From Aquarana catesbeiana (taxonomy: Eukaryota > Chordata > Amphibia > Anura > Ranidae): a stretch of 64,000 nt of DNA. The stretch lies in assembly GCF_042186555.1 (NCBI RefSeq), contig NC_133332.1, positions 206,859,609-206,923,608 on the forward strand, read 5' to 3'. Below the pieces are notes generated by a model, which was not told where the DNA came from, ran no database searches, and worked only from the letters and a program-made list of their open reading frames with translations. Below, piece by piece: positions 32,230-42,048 of this stretch (position 1 is the stretch's first letter; each line of letters starts with the position of its first letter). Both the position numbers and the translations under genes were made by a program.

Positions 32230-32599
32230 GACTTTTAAAGATATTTCAGTATATATTTCAGTGTATATATCACTTTTTAAAGCAGTTTAAAAACAGATTA
32301 TCATTAAACAATATACCACATATTTAAGTACCATTTAGGCGATCGTATCATGCTCTAAATATTATTTCCATGTGCAATTCTCCAGGTTCTAGCAAGTGTA
32401 ATGATTTGGGCGGTATCTGTTGTCTATAGTAAATTCGATTTCCCCCAGTGCTATAGTGAATTCCGTTTGGGCGCTAATGAGTGTGATTTTTCTGTTTTGC
32501 ATGTATTTATTCGCCCATTCCCACTATAGTAAATGACCCCCACAGAGTGGTTGCAATGCTCTGCAGGCTTCAATGCAAACATTTAGATGGACTTTGCCT
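32230..32599. other. No gene recognised
   Basis: Short AT-rich gap between two TTA-flanked transposons. Confidence 0.45.
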
Positions 32600-32602
32600 T
32601 TA

Positions 32603-32971
32603 GACCCTTTCACACTTGAGGCGTTTTTCAGGTTCTTTAGCGCTAAAAATAGCGTCTGTAAAGCGCCTGAAAAATGTCTCCTCTGCAGTCCCTGTGTGAA
32701 AGCCTGAGTGCAAAAGTCCTGCAAGCAGTATCTTTGTTGCGCTTAAAATGCCCCTGGCCATTGAAATCAATGAGCAGCGCAGCTGAAGCGCCTACAAAGC
32801 GCCTCGGCAGCGGTGCTTTGCGGGCGCTTTTAACCCTTTATTCAGCCACTAGCAGGGGTTAATAGCGCCCTGTTAGCGGCCGAAAAGCGCCTTTAAAACA
32901 ATGGTATATCGCCGCTAAAACTAGAGTCGCTTTACCGCTAACATGGCAGCGCTGTCAGTGTGAAAGGGCTC
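32603..32971. mobile_element. Harbinger-type MITE B, copy 2
   Basis: 369 bp with ends GACCCTTTCACACTTGAGGC and GTCAGTGTGAAAGGGCTC. TTA lies on both sides (32600-32602 and 32972-32974). The interior contains repeated 'AGCGCC' and 'AAAGCGC' words. Same family as 8381-9262, without the nested MITE. Confidence 0.85.
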
Positions 32972-33589
32972 TTAAAGTACAACCTATTATACAATGCAGT
33001 AGTCAGGAGTAAGCTGCGTACCGTCTACCATACAGAGTGCAGAAGTCAGGATTACTTAACCACTTGCCTACAGGGCACTCCCACCCCCTTCCTGCCCAGG
33101 CCAATTTTCAGATTTCAGCGCTTTCACACTTTGAATGACAATTGCATGGTCATGCAGCAGTGTACCCAAATTTAATTCTTATCATTTTTTTTCACATAAA
33201 TAGAGCTTCCTTTTAGTGGTATTTAATCACTACTGCGTCTTTTATTTTTTACAGCGCGGACCTCAATTTCCGGGAGGCCATCATATGACAGCCTCCCCTT
33301 TCCTTGCTTAGGGAAATTCTGTGCTGGCCGTGTCCTTTGGACACAGCCAATCACAGATCGCTGTAAATGGCCAATCACAGTGGCCGTTTACAGTGCGATC
33401 GGTGTGGCTAATGAGAGACGATCTCAAATATAAACATAGAGACCGCGTGTGAGGAGAGAGAGAGGATCTGACAGCAATCTGTGCGCTAGTGAGTGTCAAC
33501 ATTAATGACAATGCCCAAACAGTGCCCAAACAGTGCCCCATCAATGCACTCCTATTTGGGATCTGTGCCAATCTGTGCCCACCTGTGTC

Positions 33590-34700
33590 ACCTGTGCCAA
33601 TCTGTGCCCACCTGTGCCCACCTGTGCCAACAGTGATCAGTGTTCATCTGTGCACATCTTTGCAATCAGTGCACATCTGTGCCACCTCATCAGTGCCCAC
33701 CTGTGCCAATTTATCAGTGCCCACCTGTGCCAATCAATGCCCATCTGTGCCATCTCATCAGTGCACATCTGTGCAATCAATCAGTGCACATCTGTGCCAC
33801 CTCATCAGTGCACATCTGTGCCGCCTCATCAGTGTATATCTGTGCTGCCTCATCAGTGCACATCTGTGCAACCAATCAGTGCACATCTGTGCAATCAATT
33901 AGTGCACATCTGTTCCGCCTCATCAGTGCCCATCTGTTCCGCCTCATCAGTGCCCATCTGTTCCGCCTCATCAGTGCCCATCTGTGCCACCTCATCAGTG
34001 CCAATCTGTGCCACCTCAGTGCATATCTGTGCCATAAATCAGTGCCCATCTGTGCAGCTTCATCAGTGCCCATCTGTGCCGCCTCATCAGTGCCCATCTG
34101 TGCCGCCTCATCAGTGCACATCTGTGTAATCAATCAGTGCACATCTGTGCCGCCTCATTAGTGCACATCTGTTCCACCTCATCAGTGCCTCTCTGTGCCA
34201 CCTCATCAGTGCCCACCAGTGCCACCTCATCGGTGCCCATCTGTGCCAATCAGTGCCCATCTGTGCCACCTCATCAGTGCACATCTGTGCCACCTCATCA
34301 GTGCTCATCTGTGAAATCAATCAGTGCACATCTGTGCAATCAATCAGTGCAGATCTGTTCCGCCTCATCATTACCCATCTGTTCCGCCTCATCAGTGACC
34401 ATTAGTGCCACCTCATCAGTGCCCATCTGTGCCACCTCATCAGTGCATATCTGTGCCATAAATCAGTGCCCATCTGTGCAGCTTCATCAGTGCCCATCTG
34501 TGCCGCCTCATCAGTGCCCATCAGTGTCGCCTCATCAGTGCATATCTGTGTAATCAATCAGTGCACTTCTGTGCCGCCTCATCAGTGCCCTTCTGTGCCA
34601 CCTCATCAGTGTCCCTCTGTGCCACCTCATCAGTGCCCCTCTGTGCCACCTCAGTGCCCATCTGTGATCATCAATGCCGCCTCATCAGTGCCCATCAGTG
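33590..34700 (+). repeat. Large minisatellite in the piggyBac leader
   Basis: About 45 units of 24-30 bp, 'CAGTGCCCATCTGTGCCACC' plus TCAT and close variants, lie between the left end and the transposase. Because most units are multiples of three, three plus-strand frames stay open for 138-198 codons. Their Cys/Ser/His-rich translations are repeat products. The same unit recurs on the opposite strand at 44955-45320. Confidence 0.95.
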
Positions 34701-34744
34701 CAAGCTTAGCACACACCTGTGTAGTCACATTACCACCAGCAACC

Positions 34745-36558
34745 ATGTCCAAAAGATGCTTTCCCAGGCCGACTAGAGCAACGGGGAGCTCTCTTTTTGG
34801 GATTCCCTTTCCCACTCAGATTCTGAGTCGGACGTAAATTATGAGCCAGTCCTCAGTAGTGGAACACTGAGTGACTCAGAGGAGGAAGATATTCTGCTCA
34901 CCAAACAAAGGCGTTCTGGTGAGAAGGCAGTGGCATCCACCAGCACCGCAGTGCCATCCACCAGCACCGTAGTTCCATCTACCAGCACCGCAGTGCCATC
35001 CACCAGCACCGCAGTACCTTGGCAAGAAAGACCAAGGACCCATGCCAGCCTTCCCTATGCCCTTCAGAACCCCTTGTGGCTTCCTCCTAATTCAGGAGAA
35101 GCCAACATTCCCCCTTTCACTGCCCAGCCAGGAGTCCAGGTGGACATGGAGAATTTTTCCCCAATCAATTTTTTTAATTTAATTATTAAAGAGGACATGC
35201 TATCAACAATTGTGGCCCAGTGCAACCTCTATGCACAGCAATTTATTTTAAATAATCCAACATCCTATTATGCCCGTCCCTACGAGTGGAGAGACCTAAC
35301 GGTGGAGGAGTTGAAGTTTTTTTTAGGCCTCACATTTTGTATGGGACTCACCAAAAAAAACACTTTGAATTCCTATTGGTCAATCCAACCCATCCACCAC
35401 ATGCCAATCTTCTCCAAGGTAATGCCCAGAACCAGCTACCTCATGATAATGAGGTTCCTCCATTTCAATGATAATACCCAGTGCCCTCCCCGAAATGACC
35501 TAAATTATGACAGGCTTTTCAAAATCTGGCTACTACTAAATTATTTTTCTGAAATATTCCCCTAGCTATTTACCCCGGACCAACACATATGTGTGGATGA
35601 GTTCCTTGTTAAATTCAGTGGCAGGCTTAAAATCAAACAATTTATTCCCAGCAAGAGGGCTCGCTATGGGGTAAAAGTATACAAATTATGTGACCAAGTC
35701 ACAGGGTACAAATATGCCTTTAAAGTGTACGAAGGGAAGGACACCCAGCTGCAACCCCCTAATTGCCCAGACTACTTGGGATCAAGCGGGAAAATTGTTT
35801 GGGACCTCATATACCCCCTACTGGAGAAAGGCTACCATTTATACGTAGACAAATTCTACACATCTCAGCCCCTGTTCCACAACCTTCACCAGAAGAAGAC
35901 GCCAGCATATGGCGCCATAAAAAAGAACCGGAAGGGCTTTCCTCAAAGTCTTGTCAATAAGAAGTTGAGAAAAGGAGAAACAGCAAGTCTGCGAAACAAG
36001 GAGATTTTGGCAGTGAAGTGGAGGGACAGAAGGGATGTCTACATGTTGTCTTTGATCCACAATGATACCTTCGTGGAAATCCCCAGACGGAATGGCCCCA
36101 TCCAAAAACCAAAATGCATCTTTGAATATAATTTGTTCATGGGGGGAGTCGACTTCAATGACCAAATGCTCGAACCATACCTTGCCACAAGACGGACATA
36201 CCATTGGTATAAAAAAGTCGCAATTTATTTTTTTCAATTGGCCATATACAACTTATACAGTATGTCATTCATCGCAACTCCACCCAAAGCCCCAAACGCT
36301 TCCTTGGCTGCCCTTATATTCCCGAACGGCCCACCAGAAAACATCCAATCAGATGTTCTTAGTCGACTCTCCAAACGCCACTTTCCAGATAAAATCCCTC
36401 CCAGACCAACAGGCCAACGACGTAAAAAAAAAAAGTAAGGTGTGTACCAGAGCAGGAGTCAGAAGAGCCACATCTTGTAACTATGCTAATGTCCTTCCCA
36501 ACCAGGCCTCTGCATAGGTGAATGTTTTCACCGTTACCATACTTCAATAAATTATTAG
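34745..36558 (+). pseudogene. piggyBac transposase pseudogene, almost complete
   Basis: The ATG at 34745 is followed by a short N-terminus and one frameshift. An acidic 'SDSEEEDI' stretch follows, then a tandem 'STSTAVP' repeat at 34930. The main frame runs to a TAG at 35563-35565 after 'NYFSEIFP', continues in the same frame through the catalytic core and stops at 36436-36438. Catalytic Asp contexts are visible: 'ICVDEFLVKF', 'HLYVDKFYTSQPLF' and 'FMGGVDFNDQML'. A Cys-rich tail ('VCTRAGVRRA' and, in another frame, 'GLCIGECFHRYHTS') follows with a frameshift and ends at TAG 36556-36558. So there are about three lesions: two frameshifts and one nonsense codon. In the family this enzyme cuts at TTAA by cut-and-paste. 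Confidence 0.93.
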
Positions 36559-36571
36559 TGAAGTATGGTAA
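36534..36571 (+). terminator. Hairpin with AATAAA at the end of the transposase gene
   Basis: The stem TTACCATACTTCA pairs perfectly with TGAAGTATGGTAA (13 bp) around a 12-base loop that begins ATAAATT. AATAAA (36546-36551) straddles the stem-loop junction, and the final TAG codon lies in the loop. It may combine end of translation and polyadenylation in one structure. Confidence 0.55.
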
Positions 36572-36599
36572 ACATAATCCTCAGTTCCTGCCTCCACAC

Positions 36600-37300
36600 A
36601 CCTTCACACCCCTTATGTTACTGCCCGCTCTGTAACTGACCCTGGCTTGTTATTCAACCACGCGTCTGTCATCCAATTCTGTACATATCTCTGCCTGATC
36701 TGGAACTGACCCTGGACTGTTATCCAACCATGCTTCTATCTAACGATTCTGTACATACTTCTGCCTGATCTGGAACTGACCTTGGACTGTTTGACTATGT
36801 TTTTTGCCTGCCTCATGGACTGATCTTGTACCCTGCTACTGGACTAGTGGGATTCAACACAGGGGTCTCACATATGTGAGGGGCTCCAGAATTGTTTTTC
36901 TGGATGAAGAAAACAATTTTTTTTGTTTTCTCATTCCTAGATTAGGGTCTGGAGACTCGGAGGCTTCAAAGAGATTTGGGTGGGAGAAGCCTCTACCCCT
37001 GTCCCCATTCTGTCCTGAACGAGACCCTACTTCTGCCTGCTGCCTGTAGGACTTACTGCCATTATGTCTCTGCCTGTTGCACTGACAACACCACATGTTC
37101 CTGCCTACTACCAGGACCAATATTTTTGGCACTTTTGACAATATCTCTGCCTGCACTGACCCTGTACCCATATATGGACAGTATCCCTGCCTGCTGTCTG
37201 TTGATGACCAAGTCCCTGCCTGCTGCCTGGACCAGCGCTATCCTCTTGTGTACAACTGCGCTACTACAACCACAGGTAATCTTTTGTTTACGCTTTGCTC
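36600..37300 (+). other. piggyBac 3' non-coding region, short repeats
   Basis: Two to three copies of a roughly 75-bp unit ('CTGATCTGGAACTGACC', 'GTTATCCAACCATGC') occur at 36620-36790, and 'TGCCTGC'-rich text continues to 37250. Open frames here (37095-37361, 36976-37467) show no domain. Confidence 0.5.
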
Positions 37301-38760
37301 AGCATGTATTTTGGGGTGTAATTCTTGGTATGTGCATGCTATGTGTCCCTGGAACACCTGACGGTGTTCCTTGCATGTTGGATCTTTGTATGTGGCCAGG
37401 ATGTGTAGAAGTCTCAAATTTTACATTTTTTTTCCACATTTTCCAAAAACTTCTGGAAAAAAAATGAACCATTCAAAAGACTCATTTTGGCCAGGCTGTG
37501 TAGAAGTCTCACAGATGTGGTATCGCCATACTCAAGAGGAGTAGCAGAATGTATTTTGGGGTGTCATTCTTGCTATCTAAATGCTATGTGTTGGAAATAT
37601 CTAATAAACCGACAACGTAGTGTAAAAAAAATGCGTTTTAATTTTTTTCCCAGATTTTCCAAAAACTTCTGGAAAAAAAATGAACCGTTCAAAAGACTCA
37701 TTATGCCTCATAGAATATACGTTTGGGTGTTTGCTTTCCAAAATGGGGTCATTTTGTGGGTGTTTCCATTGTCCCGGTGCTCCAGGGCCTTCAAAAATAT
37801 AATAGGTGGTTGAGAAATGAGATGTGTAATTTATGCTCCTAGAACACCTGATGGTGCTCCCTGCATGTTGGGCCTCTGTATGTGGCCAGGCAGTGAAAAA
37901 GGCCCACACATGTGGTATCGTAATACTCAGGAGGAGTAGCAGAATGTATTTGGGGTGTCATTTTTGCTATCTAAATGCTATGTGTTGGAAATATCTTATA
38001 AACTGACAACTTTGTGTAAAAAAAAAGCGTTTTCATTTTTTTTCCACATTTTCTAAAAACTTCTGGAAAAAAATGAACCATTCAAAAGACTCATTATGCC
38101 TCATAGATTATACGTTGGGGTGTTAGCTTTCCAAAATGGGTTCATTTTGTGGGTGTTTCCATTGTCCTGGTGCTCCAGGGCCTTCAAAAGTGTAATAGGT
38201 GGTTGAGAAATGAGATGTGTAATTTTTGCTCCTAGAACACCTGATGGTGCTTCCTGAATGTTGGGCCTCTGTATGTGGCCAGGCAGTGGCAGAATATATT
38301 TTAGGGTTTTATTTTTGCTATCTAAATGCTATGTGCTGAGAATATCTTATAAACTGACAACTTTGTGTAAAAAAAATGCGTTTTCATTTTTTTTCCATAT
38401 TTTCCAAAAACTTCTGGAAAAAAATGAACCGTTCAAAAGACTCATTATGCCTCATAGAGTATACGTTGGGGTGTTAGCTTTCCAAAATGGGGTAATTTTG
38501 TGGGTGTTTCCATTGTCCTGTTGCTCCAGGCCCTTCGAAAGTGTAATAGGTGGTCAAGAAATGAGATGTGTAGTTTATGCTCCTAGAACACCTGATGGTG
38601 CTCCCTGCATGTTGGGCCTCTCTATGTGGCCAGGCAGTGAAAAAGTCCCACACATGTGGTATCGCAATACTCGGGAGGAGTAGCAGAATGTATTTTGGGG
38701 TGTCATTTGTGGTATGCACATGCCATGTGAGAGAAATAAGCTATTACAATGACAATTTTG
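37300..38760 (+). repeat. Tandem repeats of about 395 bp in the piggyBac 3' region
   Basis: Nearly four units share 'AGTAGCAGAATGTATTTTGG', 'GTTCAAAAGACTCATTATGC', 'TTCCAAAATGGGGTCATTTT' and 'CTGATGGTGCTCCCTGCATG'. Starts at about 37544, 37938, 38288 and 38685 give periods of about 394, 350 (one unit has a roughly 45-bp loss) and 397. Repeated short open frames are artefacts. Confidence 0.85.
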
Positions 38761-38803
38761 TGAAAAAATAAAAATAAAAAATAAAAATCTTAATTTTGCA
38801 AAG

Positions 38804-39053
38804 AAACGGAAAATTTATATCAAATACTTACCGTAATTTTCCTTTCCTGATAGGCTCCATGGCAGCATACGTGTGGGTAGGCTCCGCCTCCATAACTACC
38901 CAATAGGACCCCCTCTCCTATAAATCTTTGCTCTAGGCTGCTATCCATGTTCCGTAACTAGCCTACTCCAGACATTTGGGAGGGACTCCTGCTGCCATGG
39001 AGCCTATCAGGAAAGGAAAATTACGGTAAGTATTTGATATAAATTTTCCGTTT
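38804..39053. repeat. DIRS left end: 61-bp perfect foldback
   Basis: 38804-38864 and 38993-39053 are perfect inverted copies of 61 bp (AAACGGAAAATTTATATCAA... inverted as ...TTGATATAAATTTTCCGTTT). Between them lies the rest of the left inverted terminal repeat. A further copy of 'AGGCTCCATGGCAGCATACG' follows at 39061. In DIRS such internal complementary sequence is thought to template the ends of circular DNA intermediates. Confidence 0.88.
38843..38953 (+). repeat. DIRS left inverted terminal repeat
   Basis: 111 bp from TTTCCTGATAGGCTCC to CTATCCATGTTCC, the inverse of 44317-44427. Confidence 0.9.
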
Positions 39054-39146
39054 TCCTGACAGGCTCCATGGCAGCATACGTGTGGGAAATAACTCGCCCA
39101 AAAATACACACGGGCGGGCAAAAATGTTTGAGCAAAGAAACCAAAT

Positions 39147-40406
39147 TTATTTTACATTGTCAACCGACAATACTTGTAAACCAAAATTAATGGATGACAG
39201 AGCAGCAGGCTCAACACAGTAGTGAGAAACAAATGTGTTAATAGAAGACCAGGAAGCCGCTCTACAAATGATTTCAGGCGCGACATGCCGGGAAGCTGCC
39301 CACGAGGTCGACATACTCCTGGTCGAATGAGCTGTCACTGCCTCTGGAGGAGCCAAGCCCTTTGCCTTGTATGCCCTCTGAATGGTCTGCACAATCCAAG
39401 AGAAATTGATCTGACCGAAGCTCGCATTCCCTTGTTTTTACCATGGAGAAGAACGAAAAGGAATTCCGTTTGTCTGAATGGAGCTGTGACCTCCAGATAT
39501 TGCTTTAGAGTGTGGCCTACGTCAAGTGGATGGACATCCTGATCATCCGTTGTTCTGAAAGTAGGAAGTACAATCTCTTGATTTTCATGAAAGACTGAGG
39601 TCACTTTAGGGTTTGCCCCAAGCATGGGAATCAACACTACCCTGTCTGGAAAGAAGGTTAGGAAAGGTTCTTCTGATTCTAATCTCTGACACTCTTTTAG
39701 CCGATGTCACAGCTACTAAGAAGGTGGTCTTGAGCGTGAGATCTCTCATGGAAAGAGGTTTGTCAGGATCTGATCCGAGATTGGAGAGAAAATCCAAGAC
39801 AATAGGAAGGTCCCATTTGGGAAACCTAGGTCTTCTTTGAGGTTTAAGCCTGATAGCTCCTTTAAAGAATTGACGGACTAATGTGTGATTAGCCCAAGAT
39901 ACTCCTGTGAAGGCCGAGATGGCTGAAACTTGAACTCTTAGTGAGCTGACTGCTAAAGATAGGTCCAGTCCTGATTGGAGAAAACTTAGAATGTCCTGTA
40001 CTGTTGGAGAATTACACGGATTTGACCGGGAAGACATATGATCAGAGAATTTAGACCATATCCGTTCGTATACTCTGTTCGTACTTCCCCTCCGGGCACT
40101 AAGAAGAGTTGGAATAGCTTCTTCCGGGCAACCTAGAGATTCAAGCCTTTCCCTTTCAAGAACCACACCCTGAGGTGTAGGCAAGATGGGCATGGGTGTA
40201 ACGTCGAGCCTTGCGACAGTAGATCCGGCCTGAGAGGAAGGGGAACTGGGTCTCGATAACTCAGGAGCGATAACAGAGGAAACCACGGCCTGTTGGGCCA
40301 GAAAGGAATCACTGCAATGATCTCCACCTTCTCTGTTCTGAGCCTCTGGAGGAATTGAAGAATCACCGGTACCGGAGGGAAGGCATAAGCCTTCTGAAAC
40401 TTCCAT
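39147..40406 (-). pseudogene. DIRS tyrosine recombinase, two frameshifts
   Basis: The frame 40406-39606 gives a Pro/Ser-rich N-terminus, a SAM-like DNA-binding part ('RVYERIWSKFSDHMSS', 'LAVSSLRVQVSAISAFTG') and the first catalytic Arg in 'VAVTSAKRVSEI'. After a frameshift near 39690 comes 'PMLGANPKVTSVFHENQEIV'. After another near 39420 come 'AVTAHSTRSMSTSWAA' (His-x-x-Arg) and 'INTFVSHYCVEP' with the nucleophilic Tyr, stopping at 39147. All catalytic residues are therefore present but in three frames. The enzyme would integrate circular DIRS DNA. It overlaps the pol end by about 270 bp. Confidence 0.9.
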
Positions 40407-42048
40407 TGATCTGAGAGAGCATCTATCCCGTAAGCCTGAGGGTCTCTAAACCTCGAATAATATCTGGGCATTTTGTGATTGCATGGAGAAGCAAATAGAT
40501 CGACCTCTGGAAGTACTCCCAGGGTCAGAAGCCACTCGAACACCCCTCTGTGGAGAGACCACTCGTTGTTGTCCATTTGCACTCGCGAGAGGAAGTCCGC
40601 CTGTACATTCTGAATCCCCGGAATGTAAACTGCCGAGATGTTGGACAAATACTTCTGAGCCCAGCTCATTATTGGCTCCACTTCCTGTAGCAGAGACCAG
40701 CTGCGAGTTCCACCTTGCTTCTTTATGTAAGCCACCGCGGTTGTATTGTCCAACCTTAGCATCACAGATGACTATACTATTAGATGGCGAAATGACAGGA
40801 GTGCCTGAAAGGCCGCCCTCAGCTCCAGAATGTTGGATACAATCCCTCGAGCAGGGAAAATCCATTGGCCTTGCGCCACTTCTGAAAGGCAGTGAGCGCC
40901 CCAACCTCGATTGCTGGCATCCGAAGTTAACGTGACCCATGAGATGGGCATGATTGAATGGTGATTGCACAGATTCTTCCCTTGAAGCCACCAAAGGAGA
41001 GACGTCCTCATGGATGACGTAAGGTGTATGCGCTGGACTTGGTTGGAAGAATCCCATTGTTGAAGGAACCCTTTTTGGAAGGGTCGTGTATGCCATTGGG
41101 CCCACTTCACCATAGGAATGGTAGCTGTCATCGTGCCAATTACTTTCAGGCATTGGAGAGCGGAGAGGTGAGACGACGCAAGAGCTGCGTGTATTCTGTC
41201 TCGAATCACTCCAATCTTCTCCTCTGGAAGGGAGATGGTGCCTTCCAATGTGTTGAAGTGAGCCCTTAGAAACACCAGAAATTGTGTTGGCTCTAGATGG
41301 CTCTTCTCTAGATTCAGAAGCCACCCGAATTCCTGCAGTGTGGAGATGACTAAGCTCTTGTGCTCTAACAGTTGATCTTTGTTCTGAGCTAGGAGAAGTA
41401 GGTCGTCTAAATAGTAGTGTAGACGAACCCCCTTGATACGAAGCAGAGCCACAACAGACAACAGGACCTTTGAGAAGACCCGAGGTGACGTTGTTAGGCC
41501 GAAGGGTAGACATGTGAACTGCAGATGTTGATTGTCTACCGCAAAGCGGAGGAATTGTTGGAACTCTGTTGCCACTGGCACGTGAAAGTATGCATCTTCC
41601 AGATCGATTGAAATCATCCAATCTCCCAGATGTATTGATTGTTGGATCGTAATTAAAGACTCCATTTTGAACTTTTCTTTTCGGATAAAGGAATTGAGAT
41701 GTGTTAAATCTATTACTGGCCTCCATGTACCGTTTTTCTTCTGTATCATGAACAGAGGAGAATACATGCCTTTGCCTTGTTCGTTTTCTGGAACAGGGAC
41801 GGCTGCACCTTGATCCAATAAACAGCTCACGTAGGTTAATAGGACCTGCTTTTTCTCTTCTGAACCTGGAAGAGATGTGGTAACAAATCCGAGTCTTGGG
41901 GTATTGTTGAAGACCCACTTCTGACCGGAGGAGACCATCTTGATGGTCCAGTAATCTCGGATTGAGGCCGCCCAGACATGCCCGAAGTGGCGAAGACGAG
42001 CCCCCACCTGGCATGCCTGAGTGGGCCCAATCTCAAAAGGACTTTATG
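40133..42048 (-). pseudogene. DIRS pol: reverse transcriptase, RNase H and C-terminal methylase-like domain
   Basis: The frame is open from 42048 and carries RT motifs 'WRPVIDLTHLNSFIRKE', 'WMISIDLEDAYFHVPV' (Asp), 'LPFGLTTSPRVFSKV' and 'LHYYLDDLLLLAQ' (YLDD). RNase H follows with 'TLTSDASNRGWGAH' (Asp), 'ILELRAAFQALL' (Glu) and 'MLRLDNTTAVAYIKKQGGT' (Asp). The C-terminal part ('PEVDLFASPCNHKMPRYYS', 'KAYAFPPVPVILQFL') matches the region called methyltransferase-like in DIRS elements. One in-frame TAG at 40772-40774 splits the gene; otherwise the frame is intact. Pol lies in the +1 frame relative to gag and overlaps its last codons. Confidence 0.92.

Noticed and set aside
33489..34161. Overlapping long frames rich in Cys, Ser and His
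   Set aside because: They are translations of a 24-30 bp minisatellite in three frames; no domain and no codon pattern.
33590..34700. CRISPR-like repeat array
   Set aside because: Units are contiguous and degenerate with no unique spacers, in an evident eukaryotic context.
34930..36438. Domesticated piggyBac host gene
   Set aside because: It has an in-frame TAG and frameshifts, and lies between matching transposon ends.
40446..42014. 522-codon minus-strand frame, the longest in the window
   Set aside because: It is the shadow of DIRS pol in another frame; RT and RNase H motifs are in the 42048-40133 frame.
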